64,000 bases of DNA, taken from Bradyrhizobium sp. Ash2021 (GTDB lineage: Bacteria; Pseudomonadota; Alphaproteobacteria; Rhizobiales; Xanthobacteraceae). The notes under the pieces were generated by a model. That model saw only the letters and a program-made list of their open reading frames with translations, made no database searches and was not told the DNA's origin. The stretch covers positions 2,028,501 through 2,092,500 of the forward strand of contig NZ_CP100604.1 of NCBI RefSeq assembly GCF_031202265.1. The letters are read 5' to 3'. The number at the start of each line of letters is the position of its first letter. Within the stretch, counting starts at the first letter, position 1. Positions 17,774 to 24,686 of the stretch are shown here, piece by piece. The position numbers and the translations under genes are program-made.

Positions 17774-17810
17774 CCCCGCGGGCGGCAACCCGCGGGGACC
17801 TGTTTTTTTT
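17774..17810 (+). terminator. Rho-independent terminator
   Basis: CCCCGCGGG (17774-17782) pairs with CCCGCGGGG (17789-17797) around CGGCAA, followed by ACCTG and T8. It ends the permease transcript. Confidence 0.93.
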
Positions 17811-17880
17811 GGATATTTTTTTACCGCCGCCAATCTGGTCAACGTCAGGCACATCCAATAGAACGGCGGCGCACTATTGG

Positions 17881-17936
17881 AGCGTTTTCGAGCGAAGTGG
17901 GTACCGGTTCGCGTGAAGAAAACGCGTCAAAACAAG
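17881..17936. repeat. AGCGTTTTC-type intergenic repeat
   Basis: AGCGTTTTC at the left pairs with GAAAACGC on the right around a core GAAGTGGGTACCGGTTCGCG. Nearly identical to the copy at 26262-26315 and related to 13441 and 62854. Confidence 0.9.
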
Positions 17937-17966
17937 AATCCAGGTTGGACGATTTTGAGGGATTAT

Positions 17967-18383
17967 ATGATTTCAGTCGCACGCATTTGGAGAGAGACGG
18001 CTGTCGCCTTGACACTTTTGTCGGTCGCTCCGATGTCCGGCCCGGCGCACGCCGATGACGGTTTTCCGTTCGGCATGGAAATGACCCTGGAAGCCGCGCG
18101 CATGCCGGGGTCGAAACGCGTCCCGGACCTCGATATCGGCGACAGCGGCGAGGTGATCCTCGAACTCTGGTGCAAGGGCGGCAAGGGCCAGTTTTCGGTG
18201 GCGGGCAATACCGTGATTTTCGTCATCGGCGAGATGGAAAGTCGTCCCTGCCCGCCGGAGCGGGCGCAGGCCGACGACGATCTGATCGCGGCGCTGAGCG
18301 ATGCGGCGACCTGGAAGCGGCAGGGCGACGTCGTGTCGTTTGTCGGGGCGACGACACTGCGCTTTCGGCTCAATACCAATTAG
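17967..18383 (+). CDS. Secreted META-like domain protein
   Basis: 138 residues. Signal peptide to about residue 32 (cleavage after AHA). The mature part has ELWCKGGKGQFSVAGNTVIF and later SRPCPPERAQADDDLIAALS, an arrangement of a Cys/Gly-rich strand, then C-P-P-E and a helix, that recalls META/HslJ domains. I cannot confirm the family. A GAGGGA ribosome site lies 6 bases before ATG 17967; the 30 in-frame codons upstream come from a dispersed repeat. Function unknown. Confidence 0.65.
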   Translation: MISVARIWRETAVALTLLSVAPMSGPAHADDGFPFGMEMTLEAARMPGSKRVPDLDIGDSGEVILELWCKGGKGQFSVAGNTVIFVIGEMESRPCPPERAQADDDLIAALSDAATWKRQGDVVSFVGATTLRFRLNTN

Positions 18384-18495
18384 GGCGTGGACTCATAAAT
18401 CGAGAGGCGTCGACGGAGGTCCGCTTTGGCGCGCATTGCGGACTCAAGTCGGACATCGCGTGAGGTCCGAAAAAGTGCCAATAACGGAAGTCGCC

Positions 18496-18615
18496 GCCTC
18501 ATTCAATCATCTCATTGGCGCGGGCGAGGAGCGACGAAGACACATCGAGGCCATGCGATGGCCCGGTTGCTGGGCCGCTCTCCTTCGATGGTGAGCCGAG
18601 AAATGAACCGGAGAA
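18496..18615 (+). pseudogene. Remnant of IS30-type transposase helix-turn-helix
   Basis: Two reading frames together spell the N-terminal DNA-binding region of an IS30-family transposase. One gives GEERRRHIEAMR up to about 18557; then, after a one- or two-base shift, the next gives AMARLLGRSPSMVSREMNRR (18553-18612), which matches the IS30 pattern IA-x-x-LGRSPST-V/I-SRE. No catalytic DDE domain follows. It is a frameshifted, truncated relic. The preceding bases (18400-18490) look like decayed intergenic repeat. The remaining DNA to 18692 shows nothing else. Confidence 0.55.
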
Positions 18616-18692
18616 AGCTTTTTAGAATGACGCCGCGCAAGGAAGTTCCGTCCCGGAACTATAAGGGCATCCAGTAGAACCCGGGAAACCCC

Positions 18693-19001
18693 TCAGGACG
18701 TTTTCGTGCCTCGAACTGACCAGTCCCGGATTGTCATCTGCAAAAACATTGTCCGGCACGCCAAATCCCAGGTCGCGATTTCGCGTTCGAGGGGGCTCTG
18801 GGCTTGAAGTTCGCGGCGGCCCTCCTCGATTGCTTCGTTTATCCAATCATGAGCTTGCGGCGGCTGATAGTACTTTCCTGCGGCGAGCAGAAACATCCTT
18901 GCTTCGTGCGCACCCCTCGCATAGCCCTCCTCACGCATTTTTTCTAATCGCGCGAGATAGGAGCTTGTCTCCGTAGATCGAAAATTGAAAATGGAGACCA
19001 T
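18693..19001 (-). CDS. Hypothetical protein
   Basis: 102 residues, charged, soluble, probably helical (LARLEKMREEGYARGAHEAR; WINEAIEEGRRELQ). No signal peptide or family motif recognised. The ribosome site before ATG 19001 is weak. Amino-acid composition is balanced and unlike antisense noise, so it is probably real, but the region around it is decayed and it could be a non-functional leftover. The 195 bases to its left on the map (19002-19196) hold nothing I can recognise. Confidence 0.45.
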   Translation of the reverse strand: MVSIFNFRSTETSSYLARLEKMREEGYARGAHEARMFLLAAGKYYQPPQAHDWINEAIEEGRRELQAQSPLEREIATWDLACRTMFLQMTIRDWSVRGTKTS

Positions 19002-19196
19002 ATTGCAGCCTACCGTTAGTGGACTACGGCAAGTATCTCTGATCAGCGCTCACTTTTCCCAAATGCTGCAAAACCCGACATGGCTGAACGATTGGAGAAA
19101 ACATCTGTCGCGCAGGTTTTCCAATCCATCAAGCACCACGCACCTCGAAGCTCCTTAGGCATGTCGGCCCACGGCCGGAATGAACGGAGGGTCGCT

Positions 19197-19640
19197 TTAG
19201 CGATCAGTCTCGGCAACGCCACCCAATGCTTCTGAGGATGCAAGAGTCTGCCGGGAGCAAGATGCTGCCTCGGGCTTGGTAGCCAGAACCGTGTTGTACG
19301 GGTTGCCGAAGACAAATACCTTCGAAGTGCGCCAAATGATCCGTTCCAATTCCACGAATGTGCGCATCTTTAGCCGATACTTCCACAACACCAAGTGTTG
19401 AATGAAGTTCCACGTGAGGCCCCAGGCCCAGAATGGCAGTCGCCGATAACGGATCGGGTTGAAGCCAAGTCGGCGCATCTTGTAGACGAGAAGATTGGCG
19501 CCGACAAAATTGTAGCGCCAGTTGTCGAAGAAGACGGTGACGCTCAGATAATCCTCCTCACGCCGACAATGATCCAACGACCCCGGTGAGCGGATTAATA
19601 GGCTTCCTCCCGGCCTGAGCATCCGCCAGCAGCGCGCCAG
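19197..19640 (-). pseudogene. C-terminal fragment of a SAM methyltransferase fused to tenA tail
   Basis: From about 19640 down to 19197 the minus strand reads LARCWRMLRPGGSLLIRSPG and continues DYLSVTVFFDNWRYNFVGAN to the stop, about 145 residues. The L-x-PGG-x-L-x-I element is post-motif III of class I methyltransferases. The N-terminal SAM-binding glycine loop is missing; upstream the frame runs antisense-like through the 3' part of tenA. So the gene lost its 5' two thirds when it was joined to tenA. No start codon with a ribosome site is present; probably not translated. Confidence 0.7.
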
Positions 19641-20287
19641 CCCATTTCCCAGAAGTCGGCTTCGAGCCTTGTGGCTTCCTTGAAAATCGCGATCAGCTCG
19701 GCCTCGCGGGCCGGCGTGGCGTAGAGATCGGCGAGACCTTCCAGGTGCGCCTGCGCTTTCGCCGCGACCTCCTGATATGGCGCGCCGGCATACTCGGCGA
19801 TCCAGTCGCGATAGGGGTTCGTTGCAGCGTTTGCATCGGGTCGCGCGGCGAGCCGCGTCGCGATCTCGGCGTAGCCGATCACGCAAGGCGCAAGCGCCAC
19901 CTTGAGCGCCAGGAGATCACCGCGCATTCCCGCGTCGAGCACGTAGCGTGTATAGGCCAGCATCTCGATCGCCGGAGGGGCCTGTTCGAGATCGGCGGGT
20001 GACAGCCCCCAGCCGGCGCAGAGCTTTACATGCAGGTTCATCTCGACGTCGAGAATGGCCGAGAGGCCGGCCGCCGCTTCGCGCATGTCGGCGAGCTTGG
20101 GCGACTTGTAGACGGCGAGCGCGTAGGCGCGGGCGAACTCGATCAGGAACAGATAGTCCTGAACGAGGTAGTGGCGAAACGCCGCCTCAGTGAGCGAACC
20201 GTCGGCCAGGGCGTTCGTGAAGGGGTGCCCGGTGTAGGCCCGCCACTCGGCTGCCGCTGCTGTCTTCAGTCGATCGAAGAAACTCAT
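19595..20287 (-). CDS. tenA: TenA family thiaminase II / aminopyrimidine aminohydrolase
   Basis: 230 residues, all-helical TenA fold. HYLVQDYLFLIEFARAYA near residue 38 carries the conserved Asp (D44) and Tyr of the active site; LALKVALAPCVIGYAEI near 127 holds the catalytic Cys; EADFWEMGW near 210 has the conserved Glu. TenA hydrolyses aminopyrimidines in thiamine salvage. The usual protein ends shortly after FW-x-M; here the last dozen residues (AAGGCSGREEAY) are encoded by foreign DNA from a methyltransferase fragment, but the catalytic part is complete. No thiamine riboswitch is visible upstream. Confidence 0.9.
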   Translation of the reverse strand: MSFFDRLKTAAAAEWRAYTGHPFTNALADGSLTEAAFRHYLVQDYLFLIEFARAYALAVYKSPKLADMREAAAGLSAILDVEMNLHVKLCAGWGLSPADLEQAPPAIEMLAYTRYVLDAGMRGDLLALKVALAPCVIGYAEIATRLAARPDANAATNPYRDWIAEYAGAPYQEVAAKAQAHLEGLADLYATPAREAELIAIFKEATRLEADFWEMGWRAAGGCSGREEAY

Positions 20288-20533
20288 GATCTTTCGCAGG
20301 GTTTGCTTCCCAAGGCGTGTCTTGGGCTCGCTACCGGATCACAAGCGGACCCCTCAGGCAAGGAACCATGTCCGCTCTTCCCTCAAGCGCGGTCCTGCGC
20401 CAAGGCAGTGCTTGCCTCAGCTTCGTGCCGGAAGCGTGGATTACATCGGATTTGCGGCTTTCGTCTCGCCAAGCGGCGCATTCATTGTTTACGATCCAAT
20501 GAGTAATATCCGGTGAAATTTTGGGAGACCGCC

Positions 20534-21709
20534 ATGGGGATGAGAAGTCATGCCGCTGCTGCGCCCGCGGCTGCGCTTGCTCTCGGAGTTTTCTTCACGC
20601 CGCCGGTTTCCGTCGCCATCGATGCGGCCATCAATACGACGGCGTTGCTCGTCCCGGCCGCCATCGGCATTCTCGGCTTGATGTCCCCCGCCATGGGTCA
20701 GCCGGGCACGCTCACGAAAAAGCAATCGGACGCACTCGCAGCGTATAACAAGGCCGCAAGCGACTTCGAATCGATCCTGGGCCAGCGGCGCGCACAGATC
20801 GATTCGAATCAACGGCTGCCGAACCTGCCGGGACAAGCCCTCTACCTTGCGCGCAACAACATGCTGAGCACATACAAAGACCTCACCGACGCGCTTCCGT
20901 CCAGGATCGGCGGGCCCAACAAATACGGAATCCCTCCGGCGTACCTCGACGCCGGCGTTGAGCCGCTGCTCGATCAGTACAGGAAACTGTTCGACCTCAT
21001 GCAGGCGCCGCCCGCCAACGCGCAAAAATCGGATACGCCATTCAAGGACGTGGTCGATTTGGGAACGGCTATCGCGCGGGCCAAGGGCCTCGATGCGGCC
21101 GGTGCCGAAGCGGCGGGCCGCATCAGCCTGGGGCTGTTCTTTGCCGAGACAAACGGCAATCAGAACATCGGGAATGCGCGCTCGAATACCTACAAGGGAA
21201 GTCTGCAAACCGGCCCATCCGAAGATCAAAACGGGCGAAGGAAGTGGGCCGCGATCAAAACCTCGATAGCCGCCTTTGATCCTGCGCTGAGCCTTCGTGA
21301 CGACAGGGAAGAGGCGCGGGCCGGCAATCTGGATCACCGGTTCAACCACTGGACCGCCGTGCGGGATGCCCTGATGAGCGCCCACGCCGATATTTTCCCG
21401 CAGGTAGCGACGATCGTGAAAACCCTGCCAAATCCGATCGATCAAATGAAGCTCTTTGAGCTGATCCAGATTATTCCCGCTCCGACCAGGTCTGGACTCA
21501 AGTCAGGCGACCTGGTCAACTACAGAATTTCCGACCCGAGGATCATGGGATATCTGCGAAACAACAGCATTTTCACCTTTGGACAAGCCGACAGGGCAAG
21601 AACGTCTGCGACCTACCGCGAGATTCTTGACGCGATGTGGCTCTTCAATGCCAAGTTTGAAGAGGCGCTTGCCAAATTCGACGAAATCAAGGCGCGGCAA
21701 AAGAGGTGA
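20534..21709 (+). CDS. Exported protein of unknown function, transglycosylase-like motif
   Basis: 391 residues. Start ATG 20534 has GGGAGA 5 bases upstream; an in-frame GTG at 20513 lacks one. Residues 1-50 are Ala-rich and hydrophobic, a long signal or anchor region. The mid-region contains GLFFAETNGNQNIGNARSNT (Glu about 205) and YKGSLQTG, an order of Glu, Asn/Gly loop and Gly-x-x-Gln that weakly recalls lytic transglycosylase active sites (Glu, then GxMQ). The rest is charged and helical. I do not recognise the family. A peptidoglycan amidase follows on the same strand 136 bases later, which fits a cell-wall role, but that is only an inference. Confidence 0.6.
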   Translation: MGMRSHAAAAPAAALALGVFFTPPVSVAIDAAINTTALLVPAAIGILGLMSPAMGQPGTLTKKQSDALAAYNKAASDFESILGQRRAQIDSNQRLPNLPGQALYLARNNMLSTYKDLTDALPSRIGGPNKYGIPPAYLDAGVEPLLDQYRKLFDLMQAPPANAQKSDTPFKDVVDLGTAIARAKGLDAAGAEAAGRISLGLFFAETNGNQNIGNARSNTYKGSLQTGPSEDQNGRRKWAAIKTSIAAFDPALSLRDDREEARAGNLDHRFNHWTAVRDALMSAHADIFPQVATIVKTLPNPIDQMKLFELIQIIPAPTRSGLKSGDLVNYRISDPRIMGYLRNNSIFTFGQADRARTSATYREILDAMWLFNAKFEEALAKFDEIKARQKR

Positions 21710-21845
21710 CGTCGGCAGCCGCCGATCGGACCGCGTTTCGCCGGGTTCCGCAACGTGACGATCCCGAGCGGATCGTGTGACGACAACGTTACAATCAAAC
21801 TTACTCTTTGGGTTTCGCGATCAGGCCGCTTGCAACCGGTAATTC

Positions 21846-22919
21846 ATGGTTCATAATCCCCGCTGGCGCCGTCTTGTGCCGCCGTCAGGCGCGCACGGAA
21901 AATCACTCCGGGGAAGGCAGGCATTGCTGTCGTCAGGGAGAAAATTCGCCGGATCGTGCATTGGCGTTTCGCCCCGCCGCTGCACCATCATCGCCGCGAT
22001 GGCCGCATTGGTGCTTCTGCCGATCGAGGTCAGCGAAGCCGGCTGGCTGTCGGATGTCTTCAAAGGTCCGTCCAAGCCTAGCAAATCGCCAAAGCGCGTC
22101 GCGTCGCCAAAGTCAGCCACTTTGGCGAAGTCCGCCGCGGCGCCAAAGCGCCACACTGTAAAGCTTGCCGCCCTCGGGCCGGTCGCCTTGAGCCCTTCCG
22201 CTTTGAAACCGGTCGCATCCACGTGCGATCCCCAAAAATTCCGGATCGTTCTGGATGTGGGACATACTGCCGATTCGGAAGGCGCGATCAGCGCCCGCAA
22301 CGTCGCCGAGTTCCTCTTCAACCTGCGGCTTGCGCGGCGGATCGAGGAGAAATTGAAGGCCGAAGGCTTTGCCGGGACCAGGTTGCTCGTGACCGAGGGC
22401 AAGGCCAGGCCGAGCCTGGTCAGGCGAGTCGACGCGGCCAACAAACTGCAAGCCGATCTGTTCCTGTCGATCCACCATGATTCCGTGCCCAACTCATTCC
22501 TCGAGAACTGGGAATTCGAGGGCAAGAAAAGCCATTTCAGCGACCGCTTCAGCGGTTATTCCGTCTTCGTCTCCCGCGACAATCCGGACTTCAAGACCAG
22601 CCTCTCGTTTGCCGAACTGGTCGGCAAGGAAATGAAGGCCGAGGGCCTGCAATATGCCCAGCAATATACCCAGGCCATCATGGGTCGGTACCAGCACCCG
22701 CTGCTGAACAGGGAAACCGGCGTCTATAGCTACGATCAGCTCATCGTGCTGAGAAAAACCCGGATGCCTGCGGTCCTGCTCGAGGCGGGCTCGATCATCA
22801 ACCGGGACGAAGAGCTCAAGATGGAATCGCCCGAACGCCGGGACATCATCAGCAGCGGCGTCACGGCGGCCGTGAAGGAATTTTGTGATCCTCGATGGGC
22901 CATCCTCGGTCCGCTCTGA
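21846..22919 (+). CDS. N-acetylmuramoyl-L-alanine amidase (Amidase_3)
   Basis: 357 residues. A signal/anchor segment lies at about 46-66 after a long basic N-terminus (start could be ATG 21846 or a later ATG 21999). A Lys/Pro/Ser/Ala-rich linker follows, then a zinc amidase domain from about 130: LDVGHTADSEGA (first His ligand), ARNVAEFLFNLRLA (Glu ligand), LSIHHDS (second His ligand) and LLEAGSI (catalytic Glu). This enzyme cuts the lactoyl-L-alanine bond of peptidoglycan in daughter-cell separation and wall turnover. DVGHT replaces the more common DPGHGG. AmiC-type AMIN domain is absent. Confidence 0.87.
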   Translation: MVHNPRWRRLVPPSGAHGKSLRGRQALLSSGRKFAGSCIGVSPRRCTIIAAMAALVLLPIEVSEAGWLSDVFKGPSKPSKSPKRVASPKSATLAKSAAAPKRHTVKLAALGPVALSPSALKPVASTCDPQKFRIVLDVGHTADSEGAISARNVAEFLFNLRLARRIEEKLKAEGFAGTRLLVTEGKARPSLVRRVDAANKLQADLFLSIHHDSVPNSFLENWEFEGKKSHFSDRFSGYSVFVSRDNPDFKTSLSFAELVGKEMKAEGLQYAQQYTQAIMGRYQHPLLNRETGVYSYDQLIVLRKTRMPAVLLEAGSIINRDEELKMESPERRDIISSGVTAAVKEFCDPRWAILGPL

Positions 22920-22984
22920 TGACGCGGTGACGGCCCCACCTCGCATCCCCCGGATTTTGGCATTGATGCCGTGAGGTGATCGCC

Positions 22985-23746
22985 TCAGGCGCGAAGACGC
23001 CGCTTTATGCTTTCTCCGTCGAAATAGGCGAAAGCGATGCTCGTCAGGCCGCCCAGCACGGACCAGAACACCAGACTCGTCAGCGTCACGGCAACCACGA
23101 ACTGGTGGGACAGTGAACTGGGCACGTTGGTGTCGACATGTTCAAGTTCCGGCGCCCCGATCAGATGGGGCAACACAATGAGCATCAGTCCTGCGATCGA
23201 GGCCGGCACGGACCGGCGGAAAACAACGAGCCCGAGGCCCGCTGCCGTCGCCAGCGCAGCCACGCCCCACCAGATCTGACGCGACAGCAATGGTGCCGTT
23301 GGCACGCCCGGCAATTCCGGAGGCAGACCAATTCCGGGGGCGATCGTGAAGACGACGAAGCCTGCCAGCCCCCACATCAAGCCTTCATGCCACGACACGC
23401 TCTCGCCCGTCGCGCCGCTCCGCACCGAGAAGAAGCCGGCGAGCAGCAGCGCAAAACCAATGGCGGTCAGCACGTTCGCGGCCGCAGTGTAGGCGTTGCG
23501 CTCCAGCCCGTCCCTGGGCTCCCATGCCTCCGCGGCGTGCACATGGTCCGAATGGCTGTGGCTGGCGACCGTTTCCTGCGGACTTGCCGCGGCGTGCGCG
23601 CCTTGATGAGCCTCGACCGCCTTCTCGAAGACCTCGGCCTTCAAAATCAACGGTACCGTGCCGAATTGCTGGAGCCCGGTAACGATCAGGCCAACGGTGA
23701 AACCGGCAATCACCGATGCAAACACGATCGAACGAAAGGTGCCCAT
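22985..23746 (-). CDS. cbtA: Cobalt uptake membrane protein CbtA
   Basis: 253 residues, five predicted membrane helices. MGTFRSIVFASVIAGFTVGL and GLQQFGTVPLILKAEVFE are typical of CbtA (TIGR02458), the larger subunit of a putative cobalt transporter usually associated with cobalamin genes. A histidine-rich loop (HSHSDHVHAAE, about residues 63-73) faces one side between helices 1 and 2 and may bind cobalt. It follows cbtB by 9 bases. No cobalamin riboswitch motif was found upstream of the operon. Confidence 0.93.
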   Translation of the reverse strand: MGTFRSIVFASVIAGFTVGLIVTGLQQFGTVPLILKAEVFEKAVEAHQGAHAAASPQETVASHSHSDHVHAAEAWEPRDGLERNAYTAAANVLTAIGFALLLAGFFSVRSGATGESVSWHEGLMWGLAGFVVFTIAPGIGLPPELPGVPTAPLLSRQIWWGVAALATAAGLGLVVFRRSVPASIAGLMLIVLPHLIGAPELEHVDTNVPSSLSHQFVVAVTLTSLVFWSVLGGLTSIAFAYFDGESIKRRLRA

Positions 23747-23755
23747 GCGACCTGA

Positions 23756-23938
23756 TCAATGGCAGGGGAAAGCGTTCGAATGGCGCACGTCGTGTGCGGC
23801 GTTGTGAACGACATCGATATTGGAGAAGCCCACGACGCCCACGATGAAGAGGCCGAGCATCATTGCCATCAGCGATTGGGCAAGCCGACCAACCTGGCCG
23901 GCCGCGACGGGCAAATGCGTGACCTGGGACTGAGTCAT
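23756..23938 (-). CDS. cbtB: Cobalt uptake protein CbtB
   Basis: 60 residues with one membrane helix (MAMMLGLFIVGVVGF, about 24-38) and a histidine-rich tail (VHNAAHDVRHSNAFPCH), the defining pattern of CbtB (TIGR02459/DUF2624-like), which is thought to capture cobalt for CbtA. GGAGA lies 8 bases before ATG 23938. Its ATG overlaps the stop of the 98-residue gene upstream (ATGA), so translation is coupled. Too short for routine calling, but its place before cbtA makes it certain. Confidence 0.93.
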   Translation of the reverse strand: MTQSQVTHLPVAAGQVGRLAQSLMAMMLGLFIVGVVGFSNIDVVHNAAHDVRHSNAFPCH

Positions 23939-24231
23939 GGTTGTTCTCCGCGGTTGATTTGGTTCGACTCTAGCAATATTCGGGCGATGTCGCGACTCGT
24001 TAGATGAAGATTCGTGCCGGCCGGGATGCATTTGCGCGCTATCTTGAGGCTGGCGGCCGCTCTGAATGCGTCTTCGAATTCCCCGAAATAGGCAAGGCAG
24101 GCTTGCGGCGTCGGTTCCGCACCCAGCAACGTCCGAAACGCGCCGCGGTGAACGGCACAGGTCGCGGCTTGATCCCTGATCGGGAAGACCAGGGATTCGA
24201 TGTCGGTGCGCCAGCGAGCTTCCTCTTTCAA
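23935..24231 (-). CDS. Hypothetical protein coupled to cbtB, DUF1488-like pattern
   Basis: 98 residues, soluble. Starts with TTG 24231, which overlaps the TGA of the upstream 54-residue gene (TTGA), with AGAGG nearby. Ends overlapping cbtB. The pattern CAVHRGAFRTLLGAE, then FEDAFRAAASLKIARK and LHLTSRDIARIL, resembles small DUF1488-type proteins in spacing, but I am not sure. Overlaps on both sides show it is a genuine member of the cbt operon. Perhaps a regulator or chaperone of cobalt uptake; function unknown. Confidence 0.6.
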   Translation of the reverse strand: MKEEARWRTDIESLVFPIRDQAATCAVHRGAFRTLLGAEPTPQACLAYFGEFEDAFRAAASLKIARKCIPAGTNLHLTSRDIARILLESNQINRGEQP

Positions 24232-24392
24232 GTCGAAACCGCGCGACCTCGACCAAACCGGTCGATCAGACGGACGATCTCAACGGCGCAGGAAACCGTC
24301 AGCAGCGCGAAACGGAACATCGATGCACGACGCGGTTCGACTGGATGAAGGCGAAAACGGTCGGCGGGAGGCGGCGGGACCTTGAGAGCCAT
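24228..24392 (-). CDS. Small protein, first gene of the cbt operon
   Basis: 54 residues: MALKVPPPPADRFRLHPVEP, then a hydrophobic stretch FRFALLTVSCAVEIVRLI (about 26-43) and a basic tail. AAGGAG stands 8 bases before ATG 24392, the strongest ribosome site in this operon, which supports expression. Its stop overlaps the TTG start of the next gene. Possibly a single-pass membrane peptide. Function unknown. Confidence 0.55.
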   Translation of the reverse strand: MALKVPPPPADRFRLHPVEPRRASMFRFALLTVSCAVEIVRLIDRFGRGRAVST

Positions 24393-24529
24393 CAGTGATC
24401 TCCTTCAGGGAATTCTAGTACATTTGCCGGGCCGCGACAGCCCGGCTGAGTTCGGTCCAGCGCCTGCATCGGGACGACAAGGGCGCATCGCGCCGCGGGG
24501 GCCGCAGACCCGTGGTCGAAATTAGGGGC

Positions 24530-24647
24530 GTCATTGCGAGGAGCGAAGCGACGAAGCAATCCATTCTTCCTTTGTGCGGCGAGATGGATTGCTTCGCGGA
24601 GCCTGTCATCGGGCGCGCATTCGCGCGACCCGTTGGCTCGCAATGAC
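24530..24647. repeat. 117-base palindromic dispersed repeat, copy 1
   Basis: Ends GTCATTGCGAG (24530-24540) and CTCGCAATGAC (24637-24647) are perfect inverted repeats. The interior has GGAGCGAAGCGACGAAGCAA and GGATTGCTTCGCGGAGCC, a second inverted pair, then CGCGCATTCGCGCGACCC. Three more copies lie at 59205, 59851 and 62238. Confidence 0.95.
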
Positions 24648-24686
24648 GTGAAGGTGCTGCGTCGGGCGCCTTCAGCGGCACCTTTT

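Noticed and set aside
20288..20533. Thiamine riboswitch upstream of tenA
   Set aside because: No CTGAGA or other THI-element words were found.
24393..24529. Cobalamin riboswitch upstream of the cbt operon
   Set aside because: No B12-box-like GCCACTG or other conserved segments on the minus strand.
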